Assembly (NCBI GenBank): GCA_030429565.1
Contig: JAUIFE010000008.1
Coordinates: forward strand, 1 to 64,000
DNA from: Holophagae bacterium
GTDB taxonomy: Bacteria > Acidobacteriota > Holophagae > Acanthopleuribacterales > Acanthopleuribacteraceae
DNA: 64,000 nt
Direction: 5' to 3'
Shown: one piece after another, positions 17,208-26,203 of the stretch
Position numbering within the stretch: the stretch's first letter is position 1
Layout: each line of letters opens with the position of its first letter
The notes under the pieces: generated by a model
What the model was told of the DNA's origin: nothing
Seen by the model: only the letters and a program-made list of their open reading frames with translations
Database searches by the model: none
Position numbers and translations under genes: made by a program

Positions 17208-18905
17208 ATGTGTTTGCGGGGGGCCTTGATGATCAAGTGGTGGCTGTTAGTGTGTTTGGTTTTAACGGGTTGGGTGACGGCGCAGGAGGCATCCGAGCAA
17301 CCGCGTCCGGCCATGCCGATTGACCTGTTGTCTGCCGCCGAGCAGGTGTTGGGTTTGCGTTTTTCCGAATCGGAGCGCAAGCTGATGGCGCCTTCATTGC
17401 ACCACCAGCGCGAACAGTTTCACGCATTGCGCCACCACACGCCCGCCAATGACGAAGCACCCGCGTTGGTGTTTTTGCCCATGGCCTTTGAGCCGCCGCG
17501 CCGGCCCGACCCAACCCCGCCGCGTTGGTCGTCCGTACCCGTCGTCAAACGTCCCGACGATTTGGAGCAGCTCGCGTTTGCGTCTGTCGCCGAATTGGGG
17601 GCCTTGCTGCGCAGCGGTCAAGTGCGTTCGGTTGAATTGACGCACATGGTGTTGGGCCGACTCAAAAAACACGGCCCGCGTTTAGAAGCCGTGGTGACAC
17701 TCACCGAGGAACGGGCGCTGGCTGCCGCGCAACGCGCCGACCAGGAGTTGGCCGCCGGTTTGAATCGCGGTCCGCTGCACGGCATTCCCTACGGCGTCAA
17801 AGATTTGTTTGCCGTGGCCGGTTATCCCACCACTTGGGGCGCCAAACCCTACGCCGACCAAGTGATTGACGATACCGCCACCGTGGTTGAAAAACTCGAT
17901 GCCGCCGGCGCCGTGTTGGTCGCCAAACTGTCGCTGGGCGCCTTGGCCTGGGGCGACGTGTGGTTCGGCGGTTTCACGCGTAATCCCTGGAACCTGGAAG
18001 AGGGCAGCAGTGGATCCTCGGCCGGCTCGGCCGCCGCCGTATCGGCCGGCTTGGTACCCTTTGCGCTTGGCACCGAAACCTGGGGTTCGATTGTTTCACC
18101 CGCGACGCGCTGTGGCGTGACCGGCTTGCGCCCGACCTTCGGCGCGGTCAGTCGCGGCGGCAGTATGGCGTTGTCGTGGTCGATGGACAAGGTCGGCCCG
18201 ATCACGCGTACGGTTGAAGACGCGGCCATGGTGTTTGAAGTGATTCGCGGCGTGGATCGCCGCGATCCGGCCACCGTAGCCACCGGTTTTGCCTACCGAG
18301 GCGACGCGTCGGTCAAAGGCAAACGCCTCGGTTACGTGCCCGCCCATTTTGAAGGGGACAAGCCGGCCAACGCGTTGGACCGCGCCGTTTTAACCCAACT
18401 CAAAGCGTTGGGCATCGAATTGGTGCCGATGGATCTGCCGGCCATGCCGTTGGAGGCCATGAGCATCATCCTTTCGGTGGAGGCCGCCGCCGCATTCGAA
18501 AACCTGACCCTCAGCGGCCGCGATGATGAAATGGTTCGTCAAATCGAACACGCCTGGCCCAACGTTTTTCGCGCCGCCCGTTTGATTCCTGCCATCGAGT
18601 ACTTGCAGGCCAACCGCCTGCGTGGGCGACTCATTGCCGACATGCAGCGACGTTTGGCCGATCTCGACGGCTACATCACCCCCAGCTACGCCGGCGACAA
18701 CTTGCTGCTAACCAACCTGAGCGGCCATCCCTGTGTGGTCGTTCCCAACGGGTTCTTGTCCGACAACAAACCCTACAGCTTCACCTTCATCGGCAAGTTA
18801 CACGGCGAGGCGGACATGCTGCGCATTGCCAAAGCCTGGCAAGACGCGACCGGTTTCCACCGCCGCGTCCCGCCGGTATTTGATCCCAAACCCAAGCAAC
18901 CTTAG
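17208..18905 (+). CDS. Exported amidase-signature family hydrolase
   Basis: 565 residues with an N-terminal signal peptide (IKWWLLVCLVLTGWVTAQ). The amidase-signature core starts near 125 and carries the Ser-cisSer-Lys triad: Lys in GIPYGVKDLF, cis-Ser in EEGSSGSSAGSAAAVSAG and nucleophile Ser in GTETWGSIVSPA. This family cleaves amides of many kinds; an extracytoplasmic form suggests peptide, cell-envelope or nutrient amides. It is not GatA, because it is exported and lacks GatB/C neighbours. The start at 17208 has GGAG 8 bases upstream; ATG 17229 is an alternative. Its stop codon overlaps that of the convergent gene at 18902. Confidence 0.9.
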   Translation: MCLRGALMIKWWLLVCLVLTGWVTAQEASEQPRPAMPIDLLSAAEQVLGLRFSESERKLMAPSLHHQREQFHALRHHTPANDEAPALVFLPMAFEPPRRPDPTPPRWSSVPVVKRPDDLEQLAFASVAELGALLRSGQVRSVELTHMVLGRLKKHGPRLEAVVTLTEERALAAAQRADQELAAGLNRGPLHGIPYGVKDLFAVAGYPTTWGAKPYADQVIDDTATVVEKLDAAGAVLVAKLSLGALAWGDVWFGGFTRNPWNLEEGSSGSSAGSAAAVSAGLVPFALGTETWGSIVSPATRCGVTGLRPTFGAVSRGGSMALSWSMDKVGPITRTVEDAAMVFEVIRGVDRRDPATVATGFAYRGDASVKGKRLGYVPAHFEGDKPANALDRAVLTQLKALGIELVPMDLPAMPLEAMSIILSVEAAAAFENLTLSGRDDEMVRQIEHAWPNVFRAARLIPAIEYLQANRLRGRLIADMQRRLADLDGYITPSYAGDNLLLTNLSGHPCVVVPNGFLSDNKPYSFTFIGKLHGEADMLRIAKAWQDATGFHRRVPPVFDPKPKQP

Positions 18906-19693
18906 GGCGTTTGTCCATGAGCCGCCTCAAATTTGATCCTTCGTCGCATCTCAGCAACCATGGCGTCGGTCACATCGGGGGTAAGTTCGATGGTGTGTTT
19001 CTGTTCACCTTGGTTAATGACTGTCATTTCTAGCAAAATCGAACGCGCCTTTGTGCTGAGTGGGTACATGATTTCCACAATGACGGCACGATCCGCGTAA
19101 GCGCCGGCTGCTTTCATCGATATCAATAATTTTTTGAGCTCGGCCTCGTCGAGCTGGGCCATTCTGTGGCTGTCGGCATTTAATAAGTTCCCAAAGCCTT
19201 GCTCCTTCATATATTTTTGGGCATGAAGATTCCAACCGATGCCCTGGTCCTCGCCCTCAGGTCCCTTTGCCAATAGGATGTTTAGGTCGTCTCTATTTAT
19301 GCCTTTTTCAAGTAGGGTGTCGATCATCTCCTCGCGCAGAGACGTGTCAGGATGCAATTTGCTCACAACCCAATCCAAGGAATTCAGAAGCGAGACGAAT
19401 TGGTGATTCTGTTTCGCACTGACCTTCATATGAAAGGTCTTGCCTTCAAGGGTAATCCCTGGCGCTTTTTGGCTACCGGACACGGAGTCGGCCAACCGAC
19501 GTAAATGGGATTCGATGCGGTGCTTTTGGTCGGCCAGTATTTTGTGCATTTGTTCGACACTGGTGGCTGTGGCAAAAGCCGCACAATCTTTTCGATATTC
19601 TGCCAAGCCGTTGGCGGGTGGGGGTTGCGCGGCGAACTGAGACGGGGCGAGAAGGCACATGTAAAGTAGAGCGAAACGCAATCGGTGAATCAT
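18902..19693 (-). CDS. Exported protein of unknown function, paralogue A
   Basis: 263 residues from ATG 19693, which has AAAGGAAA just upstream. A signal peptide (LRFALLYMCLLAPSQFAAQ) precedes a helical body. It is clearly related to the genes at 20554 and 22596. Shared blocks are LAEYRK near 30, VEQMHKILADQKHRIESHLRRLADS, KAPGITLEGKTFHMKVS, a LLEKGINRDDLNILL motif, and IMYPLSTKARSILLEMTV near 215. The C-terminus is charged. Probably periplasmic or secreted; I recognise no domain. It converges on the amidase gene with overlapping stop codons, so transcripts from the two strands collide here. Confidence 0.85.
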   Translation of the reverse strand: MIHRLRFALLYMCLLAPSQFAAQPPPANGLAEYRKDCAAFATATSVEQMHKILADQKHRIESHLRRLADSVSGSQKAPGITLEGKTFHMKVSAKQNHQFVSLLNSLDWVVSKLHPDTSLREEMIDTLLEKGINRDDLNILLAKGPEGEDQGIGWNLHAQKYMKEQGFGNLLNADSHRMAQLDEAELKKLLISMKAAGAYADRAVIVEIMYPLSTKARSILLEMTVINQGEQKHTIELTPDVTDAMVAEMRRRIKFEAAHGQTP

Positions 19694-20553
19694 CGAATTT
19701 CCTTTAACCTGAACGTCGCGATTGTTTGCCGCGAAATCGCTCAACCTGGTGGGCTGGAACGTCTCGAAAAAGTGTCCCTCGTACTTGTTCGTGTGTCTGC
19801 GCTTTTTTCAACACATTTTGCACGACCATTTTTTCGAGATTTCATCCACCCGAATCATTCAGTTCGGGTAAAAAACTTGCTGAAGTTGAGTCCTGGCAAA
19901 TTAGGAAGACTTCATCCTTAAATGGACATAAGTTGGGTTCAAAGGGTTCTACCTCGTTCGGTACCTCATGATTGATGAGGGGGCGATATTTGTCTGAGGC
20001 AAGCAGGGCGCGGTGATGGTTCACCTCTTGCCCTGGAATCTTATCGTCTGCTTCGCACCAAAAGTGAATCGAAACCTCATTCTGAAGTTCTCGCTGAACC
20101 AAGGCCTGTTGCGCTTATTCATAAACTGAGCGATTTCCCCACCAAGAATCGCTTAGTTTAGGTTGTTGGTTAAGGAGCAACATGACGAAGACGAACGGGT
20201 TCGGCCTTGTCGTTTGATGTTGTCCCGTGGATGCTTCATAAGCCTAATCGCTCTTGGTCATAGCATTCATTTAGGGATTCGAATAAAACGTTAAGATTTG
20301 CCTAGTTGGATTGATGCGGCGCTCACTGAGTCGCTTTGGGCAACTTATACCTGCTGCTGCTTCAATCGCATATCAGATGTTATGCCGTATTGTGTAAGGC
20401 ATAGAAAGGAGGCGACTTGGCGAATAAGGACCAACGCACCTTGGCTCTGGTTGCCTGGTTTTTTGTTAAGGAAGCACTGATGTGGCCTCTGATTGTGTTG
20501 CTGGAACCTGGTGACAGATGCCTTGACGAAAAAGCATAGAATCCGAAGTAGCC
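19694..20553. other. Intergenic region with a stem-loop and a possible gene remnant
   Basis: 860 bases without a convincing gene. AAACTGAGCGATT (20123-20135) and AATCGCTTAGTTT (20147-20159) form a 13-bp stem with one G-T pair. On the minus strand an open frame of about 86 codons (19842-20102) has gene-like composition but only a TTG start and no ribosome site; it may be the remnant of a lost gene. I see no transposase, tRNA or phage site. Confidence 0.4.
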
Positions 20554-21348
20554 TTAGGGTTTCTGTTCCTGGGCAATCCTGCGGTTGATTTCCCGGCGTG
20601 CTTCGGCCACGATGGTGTCGGTCACCTCTTGAGTGAGCTTGATGGTTCGTTCTCTGCCGCCGCGTTCGATGACCGTCATGTCGAGCAAAATCAAACGCCC
20701 TTCTTTACTGAGCGGCATCATGATTTCGACGAAGGGGCCGCGAAGGCCGTAGGCGCCGGCCGCCTCAAGCGCGATCATCGCTTCTTTGAGGTCGGCATCA
20801 CTGAGCCGAGCCCACGGTTCGATGTCCTCGCTTAACAAATACGCAAAACGGGTTCGTACCTCGAGGTATTTGCGGGTTTGTTGCATGATCACAGCGGGGT
20901 GGCTGTAACCTTCCGATACCGTGGTGAGCAGCGTGTTTAGGTCGACATCGCTCATGCCTTTCTCCAGCAGTTCGGCGACCAACTGGTCGCGGTATTCACC
21001 TTCCGGCAGCAGGCTGACGAGTAAACCACCCAAGGCCTCAATAAGCGATTCAAATTCTTGATTTTTATCTGGGCTTATCGAAATGTGGAAGGTGTCGCCT
21101 TCCATCGTAATTCCGGGTACCTTCTGGGTACCAGGCACCGTGTCGGCCAGGTGCCGCAAATAAGTCTCAATGCGGCGCTGTCGGTCAGCCAACATTTCGT
21201 GCATTTGCTCGGCACTGCCGGCTGCCGCAATCGCCGTGTATTCCTTACGATAATCGGCCAAGCCGCGATGGATGGTCGGTTTATCGGCAAACAAGGTCGG
21301 GGTGATCAAGAAAAAGCAAAGAAGGACAAAACGCAATGGTTGAAACAT
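20554..21348 (-). CDS. Exported protein of unknown function, paralogue B
   Basis: 264 residues. Start chosen at ATG 21348, because AGGA lies 7 bases before it while the ATG at 21354 touches that site. Signal peptide FQPLRFVLLCFFLITPTLFA. The same blocks as paralogue A are seen: LADYRKEYTAIAAAGSAEQMHEMLADRQRRIETYLRHLADT, KVPGITMEGDTFHISIS, LLEKGMSDVDLNTLL, and EIMMPLSKEGRLILLDMTV, ending with a charged helix. Closest to paralogue A, so the two probably arose by a fairly recent local duplication. Function unknown; exported. Confidence 0.87.
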   Translation of the reverse strand: MFQPLRFVLLCFFLITPTLFADKPTIHRGLADYRKEYTAIAAAGSAEQMHEMLADRQRRIETYLRHLADTVPGTQKVPGITMEGDTFHISISPDKNQEFESLIEALGGLLVSLLPEGEYRDQLVAELLEKGMSDVDLNTLLTTVSEGYSHPAVIMQQTRKYLEVRTRFAYLLSEDIEPWARLSDADLKEAMIALEAAGAYGLRGPFVEIMMPLSKEGRLILLDMTVIERGGRERTIKLTQEVTDTIVAEARREINRRIAQEQKP

Positions 21349-21551
21349 AAGCATTCCTAATAAGGTGGTTGTCGCACAATGTGTCTACTTGCCAACAGGT
21401 AAACCCTACCTCGCCATAAACTGGACAAGGTAGGGAATTCTGATTATTAATACTTAACCTGTCTGATTGCCACTGTAAGACCGGCTCACAAGGTCAAGAA
21501 CGATGAAAACTTAAACAAAACGGTCTCCCTCTTTGGCAAGGATGATGGTTT

Positions 21552-22562
21552 CTACTCCGTTATTAAATCGCCGCGTTTAATCGGGCTTTCCAGTTCCGCA
21601 TAGCGTTCAAAATAGACATCGACCCAATGATAGGTTTGGTTGCTGGATGCGGCTGTTCCTTTGAAACGAAGCCAATTACCGTTGAGATCGCGATCATCAG
21701 TTTCGTCGGCGACCAGGTTCCAACGAATGATATCGGTTTGGGCCAAAGGAATGAGTTCGTCGGCTTGACTGACACCGTCGGCATCTTGATCGACCCACAG
21801 AAGCAGGTCCTGCCAGATATAGTCTTTCGCAGACAAGATCCCGTCGTTGTTACCGCCTAGTGCGAGGCTGTCGTATTGGGCGAGGGCGATCAGGCCGTTG
21901 GTTGCATACCTGTTTTCTTCCCAAACGACAGTCCCGTCACCGAATAATTCACCGCCGTCATCGATTGCCCCGTTTCGGTTGAGATCAAGCGCGAGAAAGG
22001 CGTCATCGTTTTGCGGGATGACCCAGTTCAAAACTTGTTTGAAAGGGAATTGGGGCCAAATCCAGAAGCTGACAGGGTTTTCTGTGCCACCGAATGCAAA
22101 ACCGTCGTTGTTGAGGTCAATAACAATCGGAGAACTTGGGTCGCAGTCATTGGGCAGCGCAAAGACCCCGTCATTTTTTGGTTTTCCTTCTTCACAGTCT
22201 TCACAGTAAACCGTGGCATATTGATCGTGAAATATGCTCGGTCCGGCGTCGCCACTACTAAGACCTGAAAGATGGAGATTGGTGCCCTCGGCAGGATTAA
22301 AATTCGTACTAGTTGCTTTTGCTTTCAATTTGATATAGGTGAATATAAGTTGATTCTGTGGGCAATGCTGTGCACGATTAAAGTCTAAGTTTCTTTCAAT
22401 GGTTGAACATATAGAGCCTAGGTTTGTCGTGTACTCTGAGTAAACGACGCCAGTATAAAGACACTGTGTATGTTCACGATAGATATAGGATCCAACTTCC
22501 CCCCATTCAAATGCGGTAATTGTTGGAAGCATGAAAAACGGAGCAATGAAAAGTAAGTTCAT
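21552..22562 (-). CDS. Exported EF-hand-like calcium-binding protein
   Basis: 336 residues with a short signal peptide. The C-terminal half holds Asp-rich, EF-hand-like loops: SPIVIDLNNDGFAF, ALDLNRNGAIDDGGELFGDGT, then NGLIALAQYDSLALGGNNDGILSAKDYIWQDLLLWVDQDADGVSQADEL. This ordered motif series occurs in large secreted RTX/hemolysin-type and YD-repeat proteins, where it binds calcium; here it is in a small stand-alone protein. The N-terminal half is Cys-containing and unfamiliar (including YCEDCEEGKP). GAGGT precedes the ATG. It sits inside the cluster of exported paralogues, suggesting a shared extracytoplasmic role. Confidence 0.85.
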   Translation of the reverse strand: MNLLFIAPFFMLPTITAFEWGEVGSYIYREHTQCLYTGVVYSEYTTNLGSICSTIERNLDFNRAQHCPQNQLIFTYIKLKAKATSTNFNPAEGTNLHLSGLSSGDAGPSIFHDQYATVYCEDCEEGKPKNDGVFALPNDCDPSSPIVIDLNNDGFAFGGTENPVSFWIWPQFPFKQVLNWVIPQNDDAFLALDLNRNGAIDDGGELFGDGTVVWEENRYATNGLIALAQYDSLALGGNNDGILSAKDYIWQDLLLWVDQDADGVSQADELIPLAQTDIIRWNLVADETDDRDLNGNWLRFKGTAASSNQTYHWVDVYFERYAELESPIKRGDLITE

Positions 22563-22595
22563 GATTACCTCGATAAAAGTGTGAAGTCGTGGTTT

Positions 22596-23354
22596 TTATC
22601 TAGAAAGCGAAGCGCGATACTCGTTCAGATCTTGCTGTGAAATATCTTCATCCACTTGGCGGCTGAGGTTGACATTACTCTTCAGCCTGGAACCGAATTT
22701 GAGCAGGACAAGTCTGCCATGTGTGCTCAGTGGTGCCATGATTTGGACGAATAAGTTTCGGCTAGCTGTTTCGTTGCTATCGCGTTGAAGTTCTAAAAAA
22801 CCTTTTAGCTCACGATCGTCGAGGTTTTTAATCTTTTCCAAGGTGTTGTTCAATAAGTGACCAAACTGTTCGGATTCTCCGATGAGGCGTGTGACCTCTT
22901 GAATCTGCCATTGATTGGTATCAAAGTCTTTTGGGATGATTTCAAGAATTTTTTCAAGATCTCGTTGCGGAATGCCTAGTTTTTTAAGGTTTAATATGGT
23001 GGGTTCTCGGAGGTTATCCGATAAATGGAAAATGATAGGATCTACGCTACTTAAGACGTTAAGAAAAGATCTGTTTTGTGAACCAGAAACATGAATCTGA
23101 ATCATTTTATGATCAATAGTAATGCCAGGCGCTTTCTCCTTTTTAGTTGTTGATTTGGCGAGTATCTCTAATGCCTTCATGATCCGTTTATCACGATCAA
23201 TTAGGAGTTCGTGCATTTGATCAGCATTTGCTGCGTTGGCGATGACTTGGATTTCTTGTTCGTAGTCTGCAAGGATTGGGTTTGACTCTTGGCCAAAACA
23301 AAGGCATAGCGTTGAGAAAAGTAAGCAAAGATAAACAGAGTTTTTTTGAAGCAT
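22596..23354 (-). CDS. Exported protein of unknown function, paralogue C (AT-rich)
   Basis: 252 residues from ATG 23354, with AAGGAGAG 4 bases upstream. Signal peptide ends near CLCFGQ. It keeps the family skeleton in diverged form: ILADYEQEIQVIANAANADQMHELLIDRDKRIMKALEILAKS, KAPGITIDHKMIQIHVS, KKLGIPQRDLEKILEII, and QIMAPLSTHGRLVLLKFGS. Its DNA is visibly richer in A and T than the other two copies and than the rest of the window. It is the oldest or most foreign member of the family. Function unknown. Confidence 0.82.
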   Translation of the reverse strand: MLQKNSVYLCLLFSTLCLCFGQESNPILADYEQEIQVIANAANADQMHELLIDRDKRIMKALEILAKSTTKKEKAPGITIDHKMIQIHVSGSQNRSFLNVLSSVDPIIFHLSDNLREPTILNLKKLGIPQRDLEKILEIIPKDFDTNQWQIQEVTRLIGESEQFGHLLNNTLEKIKNLDDRELKGFLELQRDSNETASRNLFVQIMAPLSTHGRLVLLKFGSRLKSNVNLSRQVDEDISQQDLNEYRASLSR

Positions 23355-23826
23355 AAACTCTCCTTGGTTTTTTGTGTTGTTCGGATGAACCACAACGTAA
23401 TAAGTGCCTGAATGATTTCAGGAACCCGAAGGACAGATGCTTGAGACAAAGATATGAAAAGAGCTGAAAATCTAACTAAGCTCTTGAGATATAAATGAAT
23501 GGCGTGTAAAGAAAAATAAAAAGGTCAAGGAATGGTGTGAATTTCTCATGTTACAGGAAGGTGGTCAAGCTGGAATTTAGAGGGTTGCCGGATAATAGAA
23601 TTTTGGAAACGGTGTGGAACCCTTTAGCGATGGGTTATCCTTTGTATGTTTTGGGTTTGCTTCTTAATTAAATATCTTCGCTGTTTGATTGAAATGAAGA
23701 ATTTTAGTGCGTTTTATTGTAGGGCTGTGTGTGCTGATTACGATCTAGATAGCTATTGTGGTTGCAGTTCAACGTTGCGCTGGAAGGGGCTGTGCGGTGA
23801 CGGCCCGGGTTCAGTGGTGCATTCGC
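23355..23826. other. AT-rich intergenic region
   Basis: About 470 bases, AT-rich at its left end. A short open frame at 23646-23846 has no supporting ribosome site or recognisable product. I see no RNA gene or mobile element end. Confidence 0.4.
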
Positions 23827-23904
23827 CCTCGAAAAGTCCGTTTTAAGGCCTTTTCGAGGACGATGACGGTTCGCTAACGAACCCAGCGGTTTGCTCTGGG
23901 TTCG
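23827..23904 (-). terminator. Two stem-loops downstream of serC
   Basis: CGAACCCAG (23878-23886) pairs with CTGGGTTCG (23896-23904), starting 5 bases beyond the serC stop. A second stem, CCTCGAAAAG (23827-23836) with CTTTTCGAGG (23850-23859), follows. Neither has a long U-run, but together they plausibly end the serC transcript. Confidence 0.6.
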
Positions 23905-23909
23905 TCGTA

Positions 23910-24989
<1,080 letters not shown>

Positions 24990-25115
24990 AAAACGAGCCT
25001 CCACGGGGATTTGAAAGACACACAAAGTGCGCCGTCATGGGGTCAGGCGGCGGTTGACGAGAACACAAACGGATGCTGGATTGAGAACAAGAAACCAAAA
25101 CGGCGGCATACGGAC

Positions 25116-25358
25116 CTAAGGTTTTTTCTTTTTGACCAAACTTTTAATGAGATCGAGTTGGGAGGCATTAATCGACTTGGCGGCGGCTTTACGGTTTTCG
25201 TCTTCAATCGCCAAGTAAATTTCCTTGCGGTGGATGGTGACGTGACGAGGCGCGCTAATGCCGATCTTCACCGTATCCCGACCGATGGAAATAATTTTAA
25301 TCTCGATATCCGAGCCGATGACAATGCCGTCATCTTTTTTACGCGAGAAAACTAACAT
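25116..25358 (-). CDS. csrA: Carbon storage regulator CsrA
   Basis: 80 residues from ATG 25358, with GAGG 6 bases upstream. MLVFSRKKDDGIVIGSDIEIKI and GISAPRHVTIHRKEIYLAIEDEN are textbook CsrA: the first beta strand and the RHVxxxRxEIY RNA-binding face. The C-terminus is extended with lysines compared with the 61-residue E. coli protein. It binds GGA motifs in mRNA leaders to control translation. It starts 7 nt after fliW, whose product binds and inhibits CsrA in Bacillus and Campylobacter, so the two form a regulatory pair. Confidence 0.95.
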   Translation of the reverse strand: MLVFSRKKDDGIVIGSDIEIKIISIGRDTVKIGISAPRHVTIHRKEIYLAIEDENRKAAAKSINASQLDLIKSLVKKKKP

Positions 25359-25365
25359 TAATGCC

Positions 25366-25794
25366 TCAATCCTTGAATACCTTGACGCGGAGTAACTCGG
25401 GCGAGCCCTCAACCACCACTTGCAAACCCTTGCGGGTTTCGTGATTAATGACAATGGGCGCTAACAGGTTGGCGGTCATGTCGCGCGCGTTATCGGGGAT
25501 GACTACCAACACATACATATGGACGGCCTCAACCGGTCCGTTGCCGAGGCCTTTCATGTGATCGTCGTTGAGCTGAATCTGGTAATCCGGGTCGATCATG
25601 GCCGGTTCCAACATCATCAGGGAAATGTAGGGTTTGTCGCACGCCTGCAGCCATTTGACCGGATCGGTTTCTTCCGCCTCAATGATGGTGTAGCGATGGA
25701 TGCCGCGCAGGCCGGGAATGCCGCGATCAAATGTGTAAATGGTGGATTCGGCGATTTCGATGTCACCGAAAGTAATCGAAGGTATTTTGAGCAC
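25366..25794 (-). CDS. fliW: Flagellar assembly factor / CsrA antagonist FliW
   Basis: 142 residues from GTG 25794, preceded by ACGGAG with 7-nt spacing; this gives nearly the same length as Bacillus FliW. An ATG 75 bases further upstream has no ribosome site. Family features: ITFGDIEIAESTIYTFDRGIPGL, RYTIIEAEETDPVKWLQACD, FVV-like YVLVVIPDNARDMTANLLAPIVINHETRKGLQVVV. FliW sequesters CsrA until flagellin is available. No flagellar genes are in the window, so here the pair may regulate other targets. Probably co-transcribed with csrA. Confidence 0.9.
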   Translation of the reverse strand: MLKIPSITFGDIEIAESTIYTFDRGIPGLRGIHRYTIIEAEETDPVKWLQACDKPYISLMMLEPAMIDPDYQIQLNDDHMKGLGNGPVEAVHMYVLVVIPDNARDMTANLLAPIVINHETRKGLQVVVEGSPELLRVKVFKD

Positions 25795-26203
25795 CAAATA
25801 CTCCGTTGGTTGGAATTGGGGGTCAAGGTCCGGGTGACGGTGTTTGCTGAAACCCAAGCTGCGTGACATGCGTGGCCGGCTTAGCCATAACCACCACGAA
25901 TGATCGCGTTTCTCAGGTACCAAAACCGCGCTTAACGGCGCTCGCGGCGGCTGCCGGACCGTGACTTTCTATTGATGGCATCGGTTTCAGAACCAATATC
26001 ATAACCCGACGTCGATGATTTCGTCAGCGCTATTTCCAATGCGATCTTTCACCTCATCTGGTCGGGGCGATGAAATCGCGCAAAGGGTTGGCCAAAGCAG
26101 CGGCCTTCAGCCGAGTACGGCGCGTAATGTTACGAGCTGTTGCAGCCCAACAGATTGTGCGCTTTCGCCGCTAAGAATCGCTTACTCAGGTTTTAACGCT
26201 CGA
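25795..26203. other. Intergenic region between fliW and the DUF58 operon end
   Basis: About 410 bases containing the unused upstream extension of the fliW frame. A small stem (CTGTTG / CAACAG near 26138-26155) follows the end of the DUF58 gene on the minus strand and may be a weak terminator. Nothing else is recognised. Confidence 0.4.

Noticed and set aside
19842..20102. Gene-like 86-codon frame in the region between paralogues A and B
   Set aside because: Composition is plausible but there is only a TTG start without a ribosome site and no family match; kept only as a possible remnant in the intergenic entry.
20144..20156. Shared 12-mer AAGAATCGCTTA at 20145 and 26173
   Set aside because: Only 12 bases are shared and the flanks differ. 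This may be chance and does not justify a repeat element.
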